A stretch of DNA of 64,000 bases, taken from the NCBI RefSeq assembly GCF_020622345.1, contig NZ_JACNMO010000014.1:62001-126000 (forward strand), given 5' to 3'. The stretch comes from Roseobacter weihaiensis. Its GTDB lineage: Bacteria > Pseudomonadota > Alphaproteobacteria > Rhodobacterales > Rhodobacteraceae. Positions 17,786 through 27,522 of the stretch are shown in pieces (the stretch's first letter is position 1; every line of letters begins with the position of its first letter). The notes beneath the pieces are model-generated. The model worked only from the letters and a program-made list of their open reading frames with translations. It made no database searches and was not told where the DNA came from. Both the position numbers and the translations under genes were made by a program.

Positions 17786-20512
17786 ATGTCAGAAGTCAGC
17801 GAACTGTGGATAATCCTTTGTGCGCTGATCGTGTTGGATCTTCAGTGCGGTTTCCTCTGCCTTGAAGCGGGGACGGTGCGCGCCAAGAATGCGAGCAATG
17901 TCGCGTTGAAGAACATCAGCGACATCTGTTGCGTTGCGACCGTCTATTGGATTTTCGGCTTCGGCATTATGTTTGGCACAAGCCACGCGGGGTTGTTCGG
18001 CACGACCGGCTTTCTTTTGCCACTTGATAACACCACAGGTGAGCTTGCAGCGCTCTTCTTCTTTCAACTCGCATTTGCCGCCACTGCCGCGACGATCGTG
18101 TCTGGGGCCGTGGCGGAGCGGGAGCGATATATTGGCTACGTCCTGTTTTCCCTCGCGCTCGGGGCGGTCGTCTATCCGGTTGTCGGTCACTGGGTGTGGG
18201 GTGGTGGCATTTTTTCTCAGGACCAAGGGTGGCTCCAAAGCTCCGGCTTTCATGACTTTGCCGGGGCGACGGTTGTTCACAGCGTCGGCGGTTGGGCTGC
18301 GCTGGTCGCAATCTGTATCGTGGGCCCGAGGCTCGGGCGGTTCACCCATATTCGTCGGAAATTCGAAGGCAGTTCAACGGCGATGAAGGCGCTCGGCGCG
18401 GTGTTCCTCTGGATCGGATGGGGCGCGTTCAATGGCGGCAGTGCGCTTTTCTTCGGCGAGGCGGTAGGACCCATTATTGCCAGAACCACCATTGGGGCTG
18501 CGGGTGGCGGCATCGCCGCGATCATCGTCTGCCTTTTGATTTACAGGTACGCCCGGGTCGATATTATCATCAACGGCGTTCTGGCCGGGCTGGTCGCTGG
18601 CACGGCGGGCATCGACATCTATACGGCCAACGATGCGTTTTTGGTAGGTGCGCTTGGGTCTGTTGTCATGGTGCTTGCCGTGGAGCTTCTGGAGGCGCTT
18701 CGTATTGATGACGTGGTATCCGCAGTTCCGGTTCACCTCGCCGCAGGAATATGGGGCACCCTGGCCGTTGCGTTATTTGGGGACCCGTCGCTTCTCCCTG
18801 CCGGATCCCGTTTCGAACAACTCGGTGTTCAGATCCAAGGTATCCTGTCCATCGGCACTTGGGTTGTTCTGGCTCTGACACCGCTTGCATTGCTCCTCAA
18901 GCGCGCCGGTCTGTTTCGTGCGACGCGGCGAGACGAGGTCCGCGGGCTGAACCTCGCAGAAAACCGCGAGCAAAACTCCCTCGCCGATTTTGTTCGACAG
19001 ATCAGAAGCCACCACCGCAAGGGCAAAACGGGTGACAGGCTGACGATTGAGCGGTCAACCGAAAACAGCGGGCTCGCGATCAGTTTCAATGGGATTCTCG
19101 ACAGGATCGAGGGAGAAATCAATACCCAGCTCGCGCGCCTCAACGAAGAACGCGAAATGCGGCTGCTCGCGGAAAAATCGTTTTCTGCCCTCCGGAAAGT
19201 TCAGGAAGAAAGCGCTTGGGCCGCGCGCCATGATGCGCTTACGGGCCTCGGGAACCGAATTCTGCTGGATGAAATTTCAGCGGTAGGTGGCACCTCAGAG
19301 GGTCAGAACATCCTCTTCATTGCGATTGATCTCGACCGTTTCAAAGATGTGAACGACAGCTACGGGCACGACGCGGGCGACCGCGTCCTCATAGTCACCG
19401 CAGACCGCTTGCGTGCGCATCTGCGCAGCGGGCGAGACTTCGCATTTCGCATTGGTGGTGATGAGTTCATCATGCTGATCGATTTCGAGGGCGATGAAGG
19501 AAGAGCGCAGATGTTCTGCGACGGTCTCGTTGATTGTCTTTGCGAAACAGTTGATTTCGGACCTGCCGAACTTCGAACAGGTGCCTCTGTCGGTTTCGCC
19601 ATCGTTGGGCCGCACGAGCAGGGGGCCGAGACCCGGCGACGCGCTGATCTAGCGCTCTACGAGGCCAAGGCACAGGGGCGGAATCGCGCTGTTGCATATG
19701 CGTCCACGATGGGGGCATTGCACGAAGAGCGCATGGAAATGCTCAACGATTTCAAACGGGCCTTCGAGCGGAACGAGCTTGGCATCCACCTCCAGCCTCA
19801 GGTCGCGGCGCAGGGGCGTATGGTGCTGGGGTGTGAAGTTCTCGCGCGCTGGGAACATCCCAAACGAGGGCGGTTGTCACCAGAGGTTTTCTTGCCGCTG
19901 GCAGAGGAGCTTGGTCTGACAGCGCAACTCGACGCCAGGATATTTCAACTTGCTCTCGCCGCTTGGTCGGACGTCACAGCAGCGGGTATCAGCCTGCCGA
20001 GCATGTCGGTGAACGTCTCGGCGCAACGTCTTTCCGATCCCGCCCTCATGGTGGATATCAAAGAGGCCGGCCCGTTTCCCGGCACTCTGACGATCGAGAT
20101 CCTTGAGACGGCCTTTATGGACAACATCAACGAAGAACTTCGCGATCGTATCTGGGAACTGAAGAGCCAGGGTATCCGCATTGAGATCGACGACTTTGGC
20201 ACAGGTCACGCCAGTTTCGCGGGCCTGTTGGAGCTTCGACCCGACCGGTTGAAAATAGACCGTGTCTTTGTCCCAGGGATCGATCAGAACCCGGAACGCA
20301 GGAACCTCGTCAGAGGAATGATCGAGATGGCGCAAAGCGTGGGGACAGGGGTGACGGTTGAAGGTGTCGAAACCGAAGCCGAAGCTGCGGCGATACTGGC
20401 TGCGGGTGCGGATGTCCTGCAGGGCTATCTTTTCGGGCGGCCCATGAATCTGTCAGACTTCATTTCGTGGGCGAAGGGACAAGATAGCAGGCAATCGCAG
20501 GTATCGGCCTAA
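17786..20512 (+). CDS. Ammonium transporter fused to GGDEF and EAL domains (predicted ammonium-responsive c-di-GMP enzyme)
   Basis: 908 residues. Residues 1-375 are an Amt/Rh-type channel with about 11 helices; the twin histidines are present at H165 (GATVVHSVGG) and H317 (PVHLAAGIWG). Residues ~380-480 form a cytosolic linker with a likely coiled coil (~445-480). The GGDEF domain (~480-640) has the metal motif AIDLDRFKDVN and an intact GGDEF at 557-561; the inhibitory RxxD site is degenerate (RSGRD). The EAL domain (~655-900) has EVLARW for EALxRW, SVNVSAQRL, EIDDFGTGHAS and VEGVETEAEA, so most metal and catalytic residues are kept. It should sit in the inner membrane and link ammonium sensing or passage to c-di-GMP synthesis or breakdown. 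It is a lone gene with no GlnK beside it. Confidence 0.93.
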   Translation: MSEVSELWIILCALIVLDLQCGFLCLEAGTVRAKNASNVALKNISDICCVATVYWIFGFGIMFGTSHAGLFGTTGFLLPLDNTTGELAALFFFQLAFAATAATIVSGAVAERERYIGYVLFSLALGAVVYPVVGHWVWGGGIFSQDQGWLQSSGFHDFAGATVVHSVGGWAALVAICIVGPRLGRFTHIRRKFEGSSTAMKALGAVFLWIGWGAFNGGSALFFGEAVGPIIARTTIGAAGGGIAAIIVCLLIYRYARVDIIINGVLAGLVAGTAGIDIYTANDAFLVGALGSVVMVLAVELLEALRIDDVVSAVPVHLAAGIWGTLAVALFGDPSLLPAGSRFEQLGVQIQGILSIGTWVVLALTPLALLLKRAGLFRATRRDEVRGLNLAENREQNSLADFVRQIRSHHRKGKTGDRLTIERSTENSGLAISFNGILDRIEGEINTQLARLNEEREMRLLAEKSFSALRKVQEESAWAARHDALTGLGNRILLDEISAVGGTSEGQNILFIAIDLDRFKDVNDSYGHDAGDRVLIVTADRLRAHLRSGRDFAFRIGGDEFIMLIDFEGDEGRAQMFCDGLVDCLCETVDFGPAELRTGASVGFAIVGPHEQGAETRRRADLALYEAKAQGRNRAVAYASTMGALHEERMEMLNDFKRAFERNELGIHLQPQVAAQGRMVLGCEVLARWEHPKRGRLSPEVFLPLAEELGLTAQLDARIFQLALAAWSDVTAAGISLPSMSVNVSAQRLSDPALMVDIKEAGPFPGTLTIEILETAFMDNINEELRDRIWELKSQGIRIEIDDFGTGHASFAGLLELRPDRLKIDRVFVPGIDQNPERRNLVRGMIEMAQSVGTGVTVEGVETEAEAAAILAAGADVLQGYLFGRPMNLSDFISWAKGQDSRQSQVSA

Positions 20513-20664
20513 AGGCGGGATGGCGGGCGTCACCAGCCGGCATCCGTCAACGCTCTGCACTCTTCAAACCCCGCGCAATCGAGACTGACCCGCGCGATGA
20601 TGTCACGGGTTTTCCGGAGCCCGAACCAAACGCCGGGGAAGGCATTTTCTGTTGCCCGAAAAAG

Positions 20665-21564
20665 TCAGCTCTGATGTTCCTGCCCCAGGCGTGAAAGGAG
20701 GACATCAGAACTGGCGAAATAGTCAAGAACCGCGCGTACACGCGCGGTTCGGCGCAGATCGCGATGCGTCAAAAGCCAAAGATCGATGGTCATGTCATCG
20801 ATTGAATCGCCAAGACGCACTAGTTCCGGATCGGCTTCGGCAAGATAGATGGGCAAAGCCGCGAGGCCGACACCTGCGCGGACCGCTGCATGCATGCCAA
20901 GGGTGGTGTTCATCCGGCAAACACACGCCTCATCGTAGCCATGTTTCTCCATCCACGAATGAAGCTGAGGATAGATCATGGTCGGGTCGGGGCCGACCCA
21001 AGGACAGGTGCCGAGGTGTTGCTGACCTGAACCTGCCCGACAAAGGTGTTGCGGCGCATAGACTGCCTGCTTGATGATGCCCAACTTGCGCCCGACCAGA
21101 TGCTGCGCCGGTGATGAAGTGGGCCGGAGCGCGATATCCGCCTCCCGCAGCGACAGATCGGATATCTCGTTGGAAACGATGATCTCAAGAGTTATCTCGG
21201 GTTCCGCTTGGCGCAGCTTTGCAATTGCCGGGGCCAGCAAACCCAGCAGCAGCGTATCTGTGGTTGCTATACGCACGATGCCGGATGGTCTAAGATCACG
21301 TCCGGCCACGCGTCGCTCTGTTTCTGTCGTGAGGTCCGCCATCTGGCGTGCGACGGCTACGATTTCTTCACCGGCGGCCGTTGGCCGGTACCCGGTTCGA
21401 AAACGTTCGAACAGCCGAACTCCCAATTTCTCTTCTACCGCGTTTATCTTGCGGAACATCGTCGGATGGCTTGATCCGGCCAGCTGGCCGGCCTTGGCGA
21501 GCGATCCGGCTTCGGCAATCTGCAGAACGACCTTGTAGTCGTTCCAGTCAAGCATATTGTTCAT
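20665..21564 (-). CDS. LysR family transcriptional regulator
   Basis: 299 residues. The helix-turn-helix reads VVLQIAEAGSLAKAGQLAGS and MFRKINAVEEKLGVRLFERF; the effector domain follows from about residue 95 (GIVRIATTDTLLLGLLAP). The ATG at 21564 or one three codons later (21555) may be used; neither has a strong ribosome site. It is divergent from the NAD(P)H oxidoreductase gene and probably controls it. Confidence 0.87.
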   Translation of the reverse strand: MNNMLDWNDYKVVLQIAEAGSLAKAGQLAGSSHPTMFRKINAVEEKLGVRLFERFRTGYRPTAAGEEIVAVARQMADLTTETERRVAGRDLRPSGIVRIATTDTLLLGLLAPAIAKLRQAEPEITLEIIVSNEISDLSLREADIALRPTSSPAQHLVGRKLGIIKQAVYAPQHLCRAGSGQQHLGTCPWVGPDPTMIYPQLHSWMEKHGYDEACVCRMNTTLGMHAAVRAGVGLAALPIYLAEADPELVRLGDSIDDMTIDLWLLTHRDLRRTARVRAVLDYFASSDVLLSRLGQEHQS

Positions 21565-21586
21565 TTCTGAAATACCGATTTACATC

Positions 21587-21606
21587 TTTGTATATTTACT
21601 AACAAA
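21587..21606. promoter_or_regulatory. Candidate LysR-binding dyad
   Basis: TTTGT and ACAAA arms separated by 10 bp of AT-rich sequence, in the 94-bp gap between the LysR gene and the divergent oxidoreductase gene. It fits the loose T-N11-A LysR box with dyad symmetry. Confidence 0.35.
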
Positions 21607-21658
21607 AATGAAAAGGAAAGAGTAGGGCGCATAGCAATCTGCGTCGGAGAAGATCGAA

Positions 21659-22426
21659 ATGCATGCCCATATTGTTCACGCCCATCCAGAGCCCTCTTCA
21701 TACAATGGTACCCTGACGAGAACGGCACGTCAGGCCTTGCGCGACAGCGGCTATGCTGTGACCACGAATGATCTCTACCGGACCAGCTTTGATCCGGTTG
21801 AACGAGGAACGCATTACCGCGACCGCGCAGATGTGGTGACTTTTGCGGCGCTGAACGAGCAACGTCATGCTTGGAAAAACGACACCCTGCCAAAGGAGAT
21901 CAGAAGCGAGGTGGGGAACCTGAAGCGCAGCGATCTGGTCATCCTGCAGTTTCCTCTTTGGTGGCACGGCCCACCCGCCATTCTCAAGGGTTGGATGGAT
22001 CGTGTGTTCCTGAACGGGGGCCTTTACACCAGCCGCATGCGCTATGATACCGGCTACTTCCGGGGAAAACGTGCGATTGTCTCTGTCACCACAGGCGCGC
22101 CGGAAAAAGTGTTTGGTCCAGGCAGTCGTGGCGGAGATTTCCAGACCATGCTTTGGCCGATCCAATACTCGCTGCACTACATGGGCTTTTCGGTCTTGCC
22201 GCCCTTTATCTCCTTTGGCGTGCAGGGCCATGGGTACAGATATGAGGACGACAAGAGCCTGCAAGAAAGGCTTTCGCGAAACCTGTCTGACTGGCGCTCC
22301 TATCTGATGGCACTGGAGGATATCGACCCTATTCCGTTTCCATGTTGGGATGATTGGGATGAACATGGCTGTGCTCTCAGGTCGCGAAGCCCCGAGCCGG
22401 AGACGCAAATCAACAGTTGCGGATAA
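21659..22426 (+). CDS. NAD(P)H-dependent flavodoxin-fold oxidoreductase (NQO/MdaB/KefF type)
   Basis: 255 residues. The flavodoxin-like fold starts HIVHAHPEPSSYNGTLT, a phosphate-binding loop typical of this family, and the FMN/FAD-binding region is LQFPLWWHGPPAILKGWMDR and VSVTTGAPEKVFGP. These enzymes reduce quinones or other electrophiles with NAD(P)H in the cytoplasm. The divergent LysR regulator suggests induction by an electrophile or quinone. The C-terminal ~20 residues are hydrophilic and variable. Confidence 0.87.
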   Translation: MHAHIVHAHPEPSSYNGTLTRTARQALRDSGYAVTTNDLYRTSFDPVERGTHYRDRADVVTFAALNEQRHAWKNDTLPKEIRSEVGNLKRSDLVILQFPLWWHGPPAILKGWMDRVFLNGGLYTSRMRYDTGYFRGKRAIVSVTTGAPEKVFGPGSRGGDFQTMLWPIQYSLHYMGFSVLPPFISFGVQGHGYRYEDDKSLQERLSRNLSDWRSYLMALEDIDPIPFPCWDDWDEHGCALRSRSPEPETQINSCG

Positions 22427-22804
22427 GTCGCAGATCTAGATCGTTCCAATGCCAACAGATGTCGCCTTGATGGCGGTCGGGGCATCGGCGCGCTGCTCCG
22501 CAATTTGCCTTGACGGGTGCCTTTTGAAACTGTGTTTACGCCTTGTGATGGGCGCTCATCGGTTGTGTTTTGATTGCGCTTGCCGGACAGGCTGGTGCCA
22601 AACTCCCAGCCTTCGCCCCGACCGCAGAGGCGCTGTCGCCCGCGCCCATTCTTGGCGGCAGAACCTCCGCAATCGGGATACAGAAACATCCGAAATGCTG
22701 CCCCCCAGTTTCGCCCGCGCATCTTTTTTGGGCATTTTGCATGTGCGGCAGAAGTGTATTCCACATTCACCCAAAGGCTCGGGGGAATGACTCGCCAAAA
22801 CAGT
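22427..22804. other. Intergenic region before the transporter operon
   Basis: Nearly 380 bp without a convincing gene on either strand; several short frames overlap one another and none has a ribosome site or known motif. It should contain the promoter of the following 15-kb operon. Confidence 0.45.
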
Positions 22805-22825
22805 GAACCAATTTATAATTGGTTC
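22805..22825. promoter_or_regulatory. Operator-like inverted repeat upstream of the ABC transporter operon
   Basis: GAACCAAT and ATTGGTTC are exact 8-bp inverted arms around TTATA. The element ends 40 bp before the first start codon of the operon. The operon's own GntR regulator (30961-31692) is the obvious candidate to bind it, which is inference. Confidence 0.5.
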
Positions 22826-22865
22826 GAGGGTTTCGCGAATCGGTGAGTGGGGGAAAGACGGCGCA

Positions 22866-23891
22866 ATGTCTTCTTCGCGACATGCAATCAGACAGGACTT
22901 CGCGTCCGAGGACTCCTTATTGGTTTTGTCAAATCTGACATTGCGGTTCAAGGGCCAGGAAAATGACGTTGTTCAGGACGTCAGCCTGCGCGTCAGGCGC
23001 GGAGAGATTCTATGCGTTGTTGGTGAGTCAGGTTGCGGAAAAAGCGTGACATCAATGGCCATCATGGGCTTGCTTCCCAAGAGCGCAACGCAGATTTCCT
23101 CAGGTAGAATGCAGATTTCGTCAGACGAGTGGCACCTTGTGACAGATCGTTTGCCTGCCGCATTGCGCGGCAATGAGGTCGCGATGATTTTTCAGGAGCC
23201 GATGACCTCTCTGAATCCGGCCTTTCGTATTGGGGACCAGATTGCCGAAGTCGTGCAGCGCCACCGTGGCGGCAGCCGTTCTGCCGCGCTGGATCGCGCG
23301 GAGGTGATGTTGCAGCGGGTCGGCATCGCCAATCCGACGCAGCGGTTGCGAGAATATCCGCACCAATTGTCTGGTGGTATGCGTCAGCGGGTCATGATTG
23401 CGATGGCGCTGGCCAATGACCCTCAGATTCTCATCGCGGATGAACCTACGACCGCGCTGGATGTCACTATTCAGACGCAGATCCTGGATTTGATTGGTGA
23501 CCTGCGAGATGAAACGGGGATGGGAACGATCATGATCACCCATGATTTGGGGGTGGTCGCCGAAATAGCCGATACGGTGGCCGTCATGTACGGGGGCCAG
23601 ATTGTGGAACAGGGACCGGTGGAAGAAGTGTTCCGCAACCCGCAGCATCCCTATACAATCGGGCTGATGAGCGCGATGCCGCGCCTTGACAGGCCCGGTG
23701 AGCGGCTGGCTATTGTTCCCGGAACAGTGCCGACAATTTCCAACATGCCGGACGGATGCCGCTTCCGGACCCGCTGCGCCTTTGCAACATCGCACTGTGC
23801 GACCCGCCCGCAGCTGACCGATGTCGCCCCTGAGCACGGTGTGGCCTGTCACTATGTCCCATTGGAAAAACACGTGGTGGTAAGCGCATGA
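22866..23891 (+). CDS. Dipeptide/oligopeptide ABC transporter ATP-binding protein (DppD/OppD type)
   Basis: 341 residues. Walker A is GESGCGKSV, the signature [17 protein letters not shown], Walker [13 protein letters not shown], and the switch His is in ITHDLG. The C-terminal oligopeptide extension carries the Cys-containing [10 protein letters not shown] motif. The ATG at 22866 follows GGGGGAAAG; an upstream GTG at 22803 is rejected because it would place the inverted repeat in the gene. The stop overlaps the next ATPase (ATGA). With that partner it should power peptide-type import; only this one ATPase pair serves the two permease sets of the operon. Confidence 0.92.
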   Translation: MSSSRHAIRQDFASEDSLLVLSNLTLRFKGQENDVVQDVSLRVRRGEILCVVGESGCGKSVTSMAIMGLLPKSATQISSGRMQISSDEWHLVTDRLPAALRGNEVAMIFQEPMTSLNPAFRIGDQIAEVVQRHRGGSRSAALDRAEVMLQRVGIANPTQRLREYPHQLSGGMRQRVMIAMALANDPQILIADEPTTALDVTIQTQILDLIGDLRDETGMGTIMITHDLGVVAEIADTVAVMYGGQIVEQGPVEEVFRNPQHPYTIGLMSAMPRLDRPGERLAIVPGTVPTISNMPDGCRFRTRCAFATSHCATRPQLTDVAPEHGVACHYVPLEKHVVVSA

Positions 23892-24991
23892 GCCATGATG
23901 TGATCCTCGAGGCGGTCGATGTGGTCAAACATTTTGGCGATGGCGGAAATTGGTTGTCCCCCAAGCCCCCCGTACAGGCAGTAGACGGTGTCTCCTTGAA
24001 GATCCGGCGCGGGGAAACCTTTGCGATCGTCGGGGAATCCGGTTGTGGTAAATCCACGCTCGCGCGCTTGCTGATGCGTTTGCTGGAGCCAACGGCTGGC
24101 AACGTGCTCTTTGATGGCGCGGAGATTTCCCACGCGAAGGGTGCGAAGCTCAAGAGGCTGCGCAGGGACATGCAGTTCATCTTTCAGGACCCGTTTTCAT
24201 CGCTGAACCCGCGGATGAGCGTCGGAAAGCTGGTCGGAGAACCATTGGAGGTTCATGCACCGGACATGAACGCAGACGACAGGCGCGCCAAGGTTGCGGA
24301 GCTGTTGCGCAAGGTCGGGCTGCGGCCTGAACACGCGGGACGCTACCCGCATGAGTTCAGCGGTGGGCAACGTCAGCGGATTGGAATTGCCCGGGCGCTC
24401 GCCTCCGGGCCGAAACTGATCATCGGTGACGAGCCGGTGTCCGCGCTGGATGTGTCAGTGCAGGCGCAGGTCATCAATCTGCTCGGTGATCTGCGGCGCG
24501 ACTTGGGTCTGACGCTGGTGGTCATTGCGCATGACCTCAGTGTGATCCGCCATATGAGCGACCGCGTTGCGGTGATGTATCTGGGCCGGATTGTCGAAAT
24601 CGGGACCGCCCAGCAGGTGTTTGCCACGCCAAGGCACCCCTATACGCAGGCGCTGCTTTCGGCGATACCGTCCATGGAGGGCACATCAAGGGATAAAAAG
24701 CCAGCCGTGCAAGGCGAAATGCCCAGCCCCTCCGATCCGCCATCCGGCTGTCGGTTTCACACCCGCTGCCCACATGTTCAGCCGCTGTGCAAATCCCAAA
24801 GCCCAAAGCTGCACGGGCAGGGGCATCAGGTTGCCTGCCATTTCTGGCAGGATATTGCGATGCCACCTACAGAGTCTGCACCCCCCAACCGATCAGACAG
24901 GGCCGAGGCACGTTTCGCGCTTTATCGCGCGGCGACGACCGGCGGGACAGTTATCCACCAAGACAAAAAAGCAACAACGGAGAGGACCTAA
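23888..24991 (+). CDS. Dipeptide/oligopeptide ABC transporter ATP-binding protein (DppF/OppF type)
   Basis: 367 residues. Walker [18 protein letters not shown], signature [18 protein letters not shown], Walker [14 protein letters not shown], switch His in IAHDLSV. The oligopeptide C-terminal motif [14 protein letters not shown] is present, followed by about 50 extra, Arg-rich residues not typical of the family. It is the partner of the preceding ATPase and directly precedes the first substrate-binding protein gene by 3 bp. Confidence 0.92.
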   Translation: MSHDVILEAVDVVKHFGDGGNWLSPKPPVQAVDGVSLKIRRGETFAIVGESGCGKSTLARLLMRLLEPTAGNVLFDGAEISHAKGAKLKRLRRDMQFIFQDPFSSLNPRMSVGKLVGEPLEVHAPDMNADDRRAKVAELLRKVGLRPEHAGRYPHEFSGGQRQRIGIARALASGPKLIIGDEPVSALDVSVQAQVINLLGDLRRDLGLTLVVIAHDLSVIRHMSDRVAVMYLGRIVEIGTAQQVFATPRHPYTQALLSAIPSMEGTSRDKKPAVQGEMPSPSDPPSGCRFHTRCPHVQPLCKSQSPKLHGQGHQVACHFWQDIAMPPTESAPPNRSDRAEARFALYRAATTGGTVIHQDKKATTERT

Positions 24992-24994
24992 CCC

Positions 24995-26515
24995 ATGAAA
25001 CATATCAAAACTGCAATCGTCACCGCAGTGATGGGCGCGGCGGCGCTGACCGCGGCGCCGACGTTGGCCAAGGATTTGCGCATCGCGTTGCAATCGGATG
25101 CGGATGTGCTCGACCCCGACCAGTCGCGCACTTTTGTCGGTCGGATTATTTATGCATCGCTCTGTGACAAGCTGGTGGACATCACGCCCGATCTGGAAAT
25201 CGTCCCGCAGTTGGCCACCGCCTGGGAGACTTCTTCCGATGGCATGCAGATCACCATGCAACTGCGCGAAGGTGTTGTTTTCCACGATGGTACGCCCTTC
25301 AACGCCGAGGCCGTTGCGGCCAATATCGAACGCTCTCAGGCCTTGGACGAATCGCGCCGCAAGTCAGAACTGAAGTCCATCTCATCAACAGAAGTTACAG
25401 GCGAATATGAGATTGTGCTCAATTTGGGCGCGCCCGATGCAACGCTCATCGCCCAGCTTGCGGATCGCGCCGGGATGATGGTGTCCCCAACTGCTGCGGC
25501 AGAAGCGGGTGTGGACTTCGGCCTCAATCCCGTCTGTTCCGGTGCCTTCAAGTTCGAGGAACGCGTGGCGCAGGACAAGATTGTCCTGAGCAAATTCGAC
25601 GACTACTGGAACGCGGATGCGATCCATTTTGACAGCGTGACCTTCCTGCCGATCCCGGACACCACTGTGCGCCTCGCCAACCTGCAATCGGGCGACATCG
25701 ACATGTTGGAACGGCTGAATGCCACCGATTTGGCGCAGGCCGAGGCGGACCCGGACATCGTTGTCGATAGCGCTGTTTCACTGGGATATCAGGCGATTAC
25801 CTTCAATATCAATAATGGAGAACGGGGCGACACCCCGTGGGGCAACGACAAGCGGCTGCGCCAGGCGCTGAGCTATGCGATTGACCGCGAAGCATTGAAT
25901 CAAGTTGTTTTCGAGGGGGCCTTTGCGCCGGGCAACCAGTCGTTCCCGCCGACCTCGCCCTGGTATAACAGCGACCTGCCGCTTCCAGCAGCCGATATTG
26001 ACAAAGCAAAAGCGCTCTTGGCTGAGGCCGGTTATCCCGATGGCATCGATCTGGAAGTGCAGGTGCCCAACTCGACCGAGCCTCTTGCGGTGATGCAGGT
26101 GGTGCAGGCCATGGCAGCACAGGCGGGCATTAACATCACGCTGACCTCCAAGGAGTTTGCCACGTTGCTGGCCGACCAGTCCGCCGGGGACTATCAGGCC
26201 AGCCAGATCGGATGGTCGGGCCGTGTCGATCCCGATGGCAACAACCACCAGTTCGTCACCACCGATGGCGGCATCAACGACAGCAAGTTTTCAGACCCGA
26301 AAATGGATGAGCTGTTGAATGCCGCGCGTGTTGCTCCGACACCCGAGGAACGCAAGGCGATCTACGACGAAGCCACGGTGATCATGCTCGATGAGCTGCC
26401 ACGCCTGTTCCTCTACCACGTGAAGTGGATCTGGGCCTATCGCGACAATATGAAAGGCTTCACGGCCTACCCCGACGGCATGATCCGTCTGGAAAATGTG
26501 ACCTGGGAGGAATGA
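24995..26515 (+). CDS. Family 5 substrate-binding protein of peptide-type ABC transporter (set 1)
   Basis: 506 residues. A Sec signal peptide with hydrophobic core AIVTAVMGAAALTAAPTLA (cut near residue 25) is followed by the SBP_bac_5 fold: LRIALQSDADVLDPDQSR, LREGVVFHDGTPFNAEAVAAN, RLRQALSYAIDREALNQVV. It is a periplasmic binding protein for a peptide, amide or opine-like ligand; the specific ligand cannot be read off. The gene ends just before a GC-rich hairpin with a T-tract that should raise its expression above that of the permeases. Confidence 0.92.
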   Translation: MKHIKTAIVTAVMGAAALTAAPTLAKDLRIALQSDADVLDPDQSRTFVGRIIYASLCDKLVDITPDLEIVPQLATAWETSSDGMQITMQLREGVVFHDGTPFNAEAVAANIERSQALDESRRKSELKSISSTEVTGEYEIVLNLGAPDATLIAQLADRAGMMVSPTAAAEAGVDFGLNPVCSGAFKFEERVAQDKIVLSKFDDYWNADAIHFDSVTFLPIPDTTVRLANLQSGDIDMLERLNATDLAQAEADPDIVVDSAVSLGYQAITFNINNGERGDTPWGNDKRLRQALSYAIDREALNQVVFEGAFAPGNQSFPPTSPWYNSDLPLPAADIDKAKALLAEAGYPDGIDLEVQVPNSTEPLAVMQVVQAMAAQAGINITLTSKEFATLLADQSAGDYQASQIGWSGRVDPDGNNHQFVTTDGGINDSKFSDPKMDELLNAARVAPTPEERKAIYDEATVIMLDELPRLFLYHVKWIWAYRDNMKGFTAYPDGMIRLENVTWEE

Positions 26516-26525
26516 CCTCCGGCGT

Positions 26526-26560
26526 CGCGCCGCTGCACCCGGCGGCGCGGTTTCTTTTCT
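26526..26560 (+). terminator. Intrinsic terminator/attenuator after the first substrate-binding protein gene
   Basis: CGCGCCGC (26526-26533) pairs with GCGGCGCG (26542-26549) around an 8-base loop and is followed by TTTCTTTT (26551-26558). It lies inside the operon between binding-protein and permease genes, so partial termination is expected. Confidence 0.7.
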
Positions 26561-26576
26561 CACGAAGGGGCCTTTC

Positions 26577-27521
26577 ATGCTGCGGTTTCTGATCCGGCGG
26601 GTGCTGATTGCACTGCCGACCATCATTCTGATCTCGATCTTTGTGTTTTCGCTGCAAAAGCTGTTGCCGGGTGATCCGCTACTCATCCTCGCGGGCGAAG
26701 AGCGGGACCCGGAAGTGCTCGAATTCCTGCGTGAAAAATACCGCCTAAACGATCCAATTCCGGTACAGTACCTGGCCTGGATCGGCAGTGCGCTGCAAGG
26801 TGATCTGGGCACCTCGCTGAGGACCAATCAGCCGGTCACGGAACTGATGGCGCAGAAACTGCCCGTAACCATTCAGCTGGCGGTGATGTCGATGATCTTT
26901 GCCCTGGTGATTGGCATACCGGCAGGCATCCTGTCGGCGGTAAAGAAGGGCACGGTTACCGATTATGTGGCCAATGTGGTCGCTCTGTCTGGGCTCTCGA
27001 TCCCGAACTTCTGGCTGGGGATCATGCTGATCCTGCTGGTTTCGGTGAAGTGGCAGCTGTTGCCTGCATCGGGTTACGTGCCCTTGTCAGAGGACTTCTG
27101 GCAATCCATTCGCACGATGCTGATGCCTTCTTTCGTGCTCGGGACGGCACTGGCGGCGACGCTGATGCGGCACACCCGCTCGGCCATGCTGGGGGTTTTG
27201 AGCGCCGATTACGTGCGCACCGCCCGCGCCAAAGGGTTGTCGGAGCGTGTGGTGATCCTGAAACACAGTTTTCGAAACGCGCTGACCCCGATCGTAACGC
27301 TGACCGCGCTGCTGTTCGGAGAGCTGATTGCCGGTGCGGTTCTGACAGAGCAGATTTTTACAATCCCCGGCTTCGGCAAGCTGGTTGTGGATGCGGTGTT
27401 TAACCGCGATTACGCGGTGGTGCAGGGCATCGTGCTGGTCACCGCGGTGGGGTTCATCTTCATGAATCTGCTGGCGGACATGATGTATTTCGTTCTGAAC
27501 CCGCGCCTGAGGGAGCAGTAG
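26577..27521 (+). CDS. ABC transporter permease (DppB type, set 1)
   Basis: 314 residues, about six helices. The N-terminal IRRVLIALPTIILISIFVFS and the post-helix LPGDPLLILAGEERDPEVLE segment are typical of DppB/OppB proteins. The ATPase-contact (EAA-like) loop reads YVRTARAKGLSERVVILKHS then FRNALTP. It is an inner-membrane subunit paired with the next gene. An AAGGGG ribosome site precedes the ATG. Confidence 0.92.
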   Translation: MLRFLIRRVLIALPTIILISIFVFSLQKLLPGDPLLILAGEERDPEVLEFLREKYRLNDPIPVQYLAWIGSALQGDLGTSLRTNQPVTELMAQKLPVTIQLAVMSMIFALVIGIPAGILSAVKKGTVTDYVANVVALSGLSIPNFWLGIMLILLVSVKWQLLPASGYVPLSEDFWQSIRTMLMPSFVLGTALAATLMRHTRSAMLGVLSADYVRTARAKGLSERVVILKHSFRNALTPIVTLTALLFGELIAGAVLTEQIFTIPGFGKLVVDAVFNRDYAVVQGIVLVTAVGFIFMNLLADMMYFVLNPRLREQ

Positions 27522-27522
27522 A

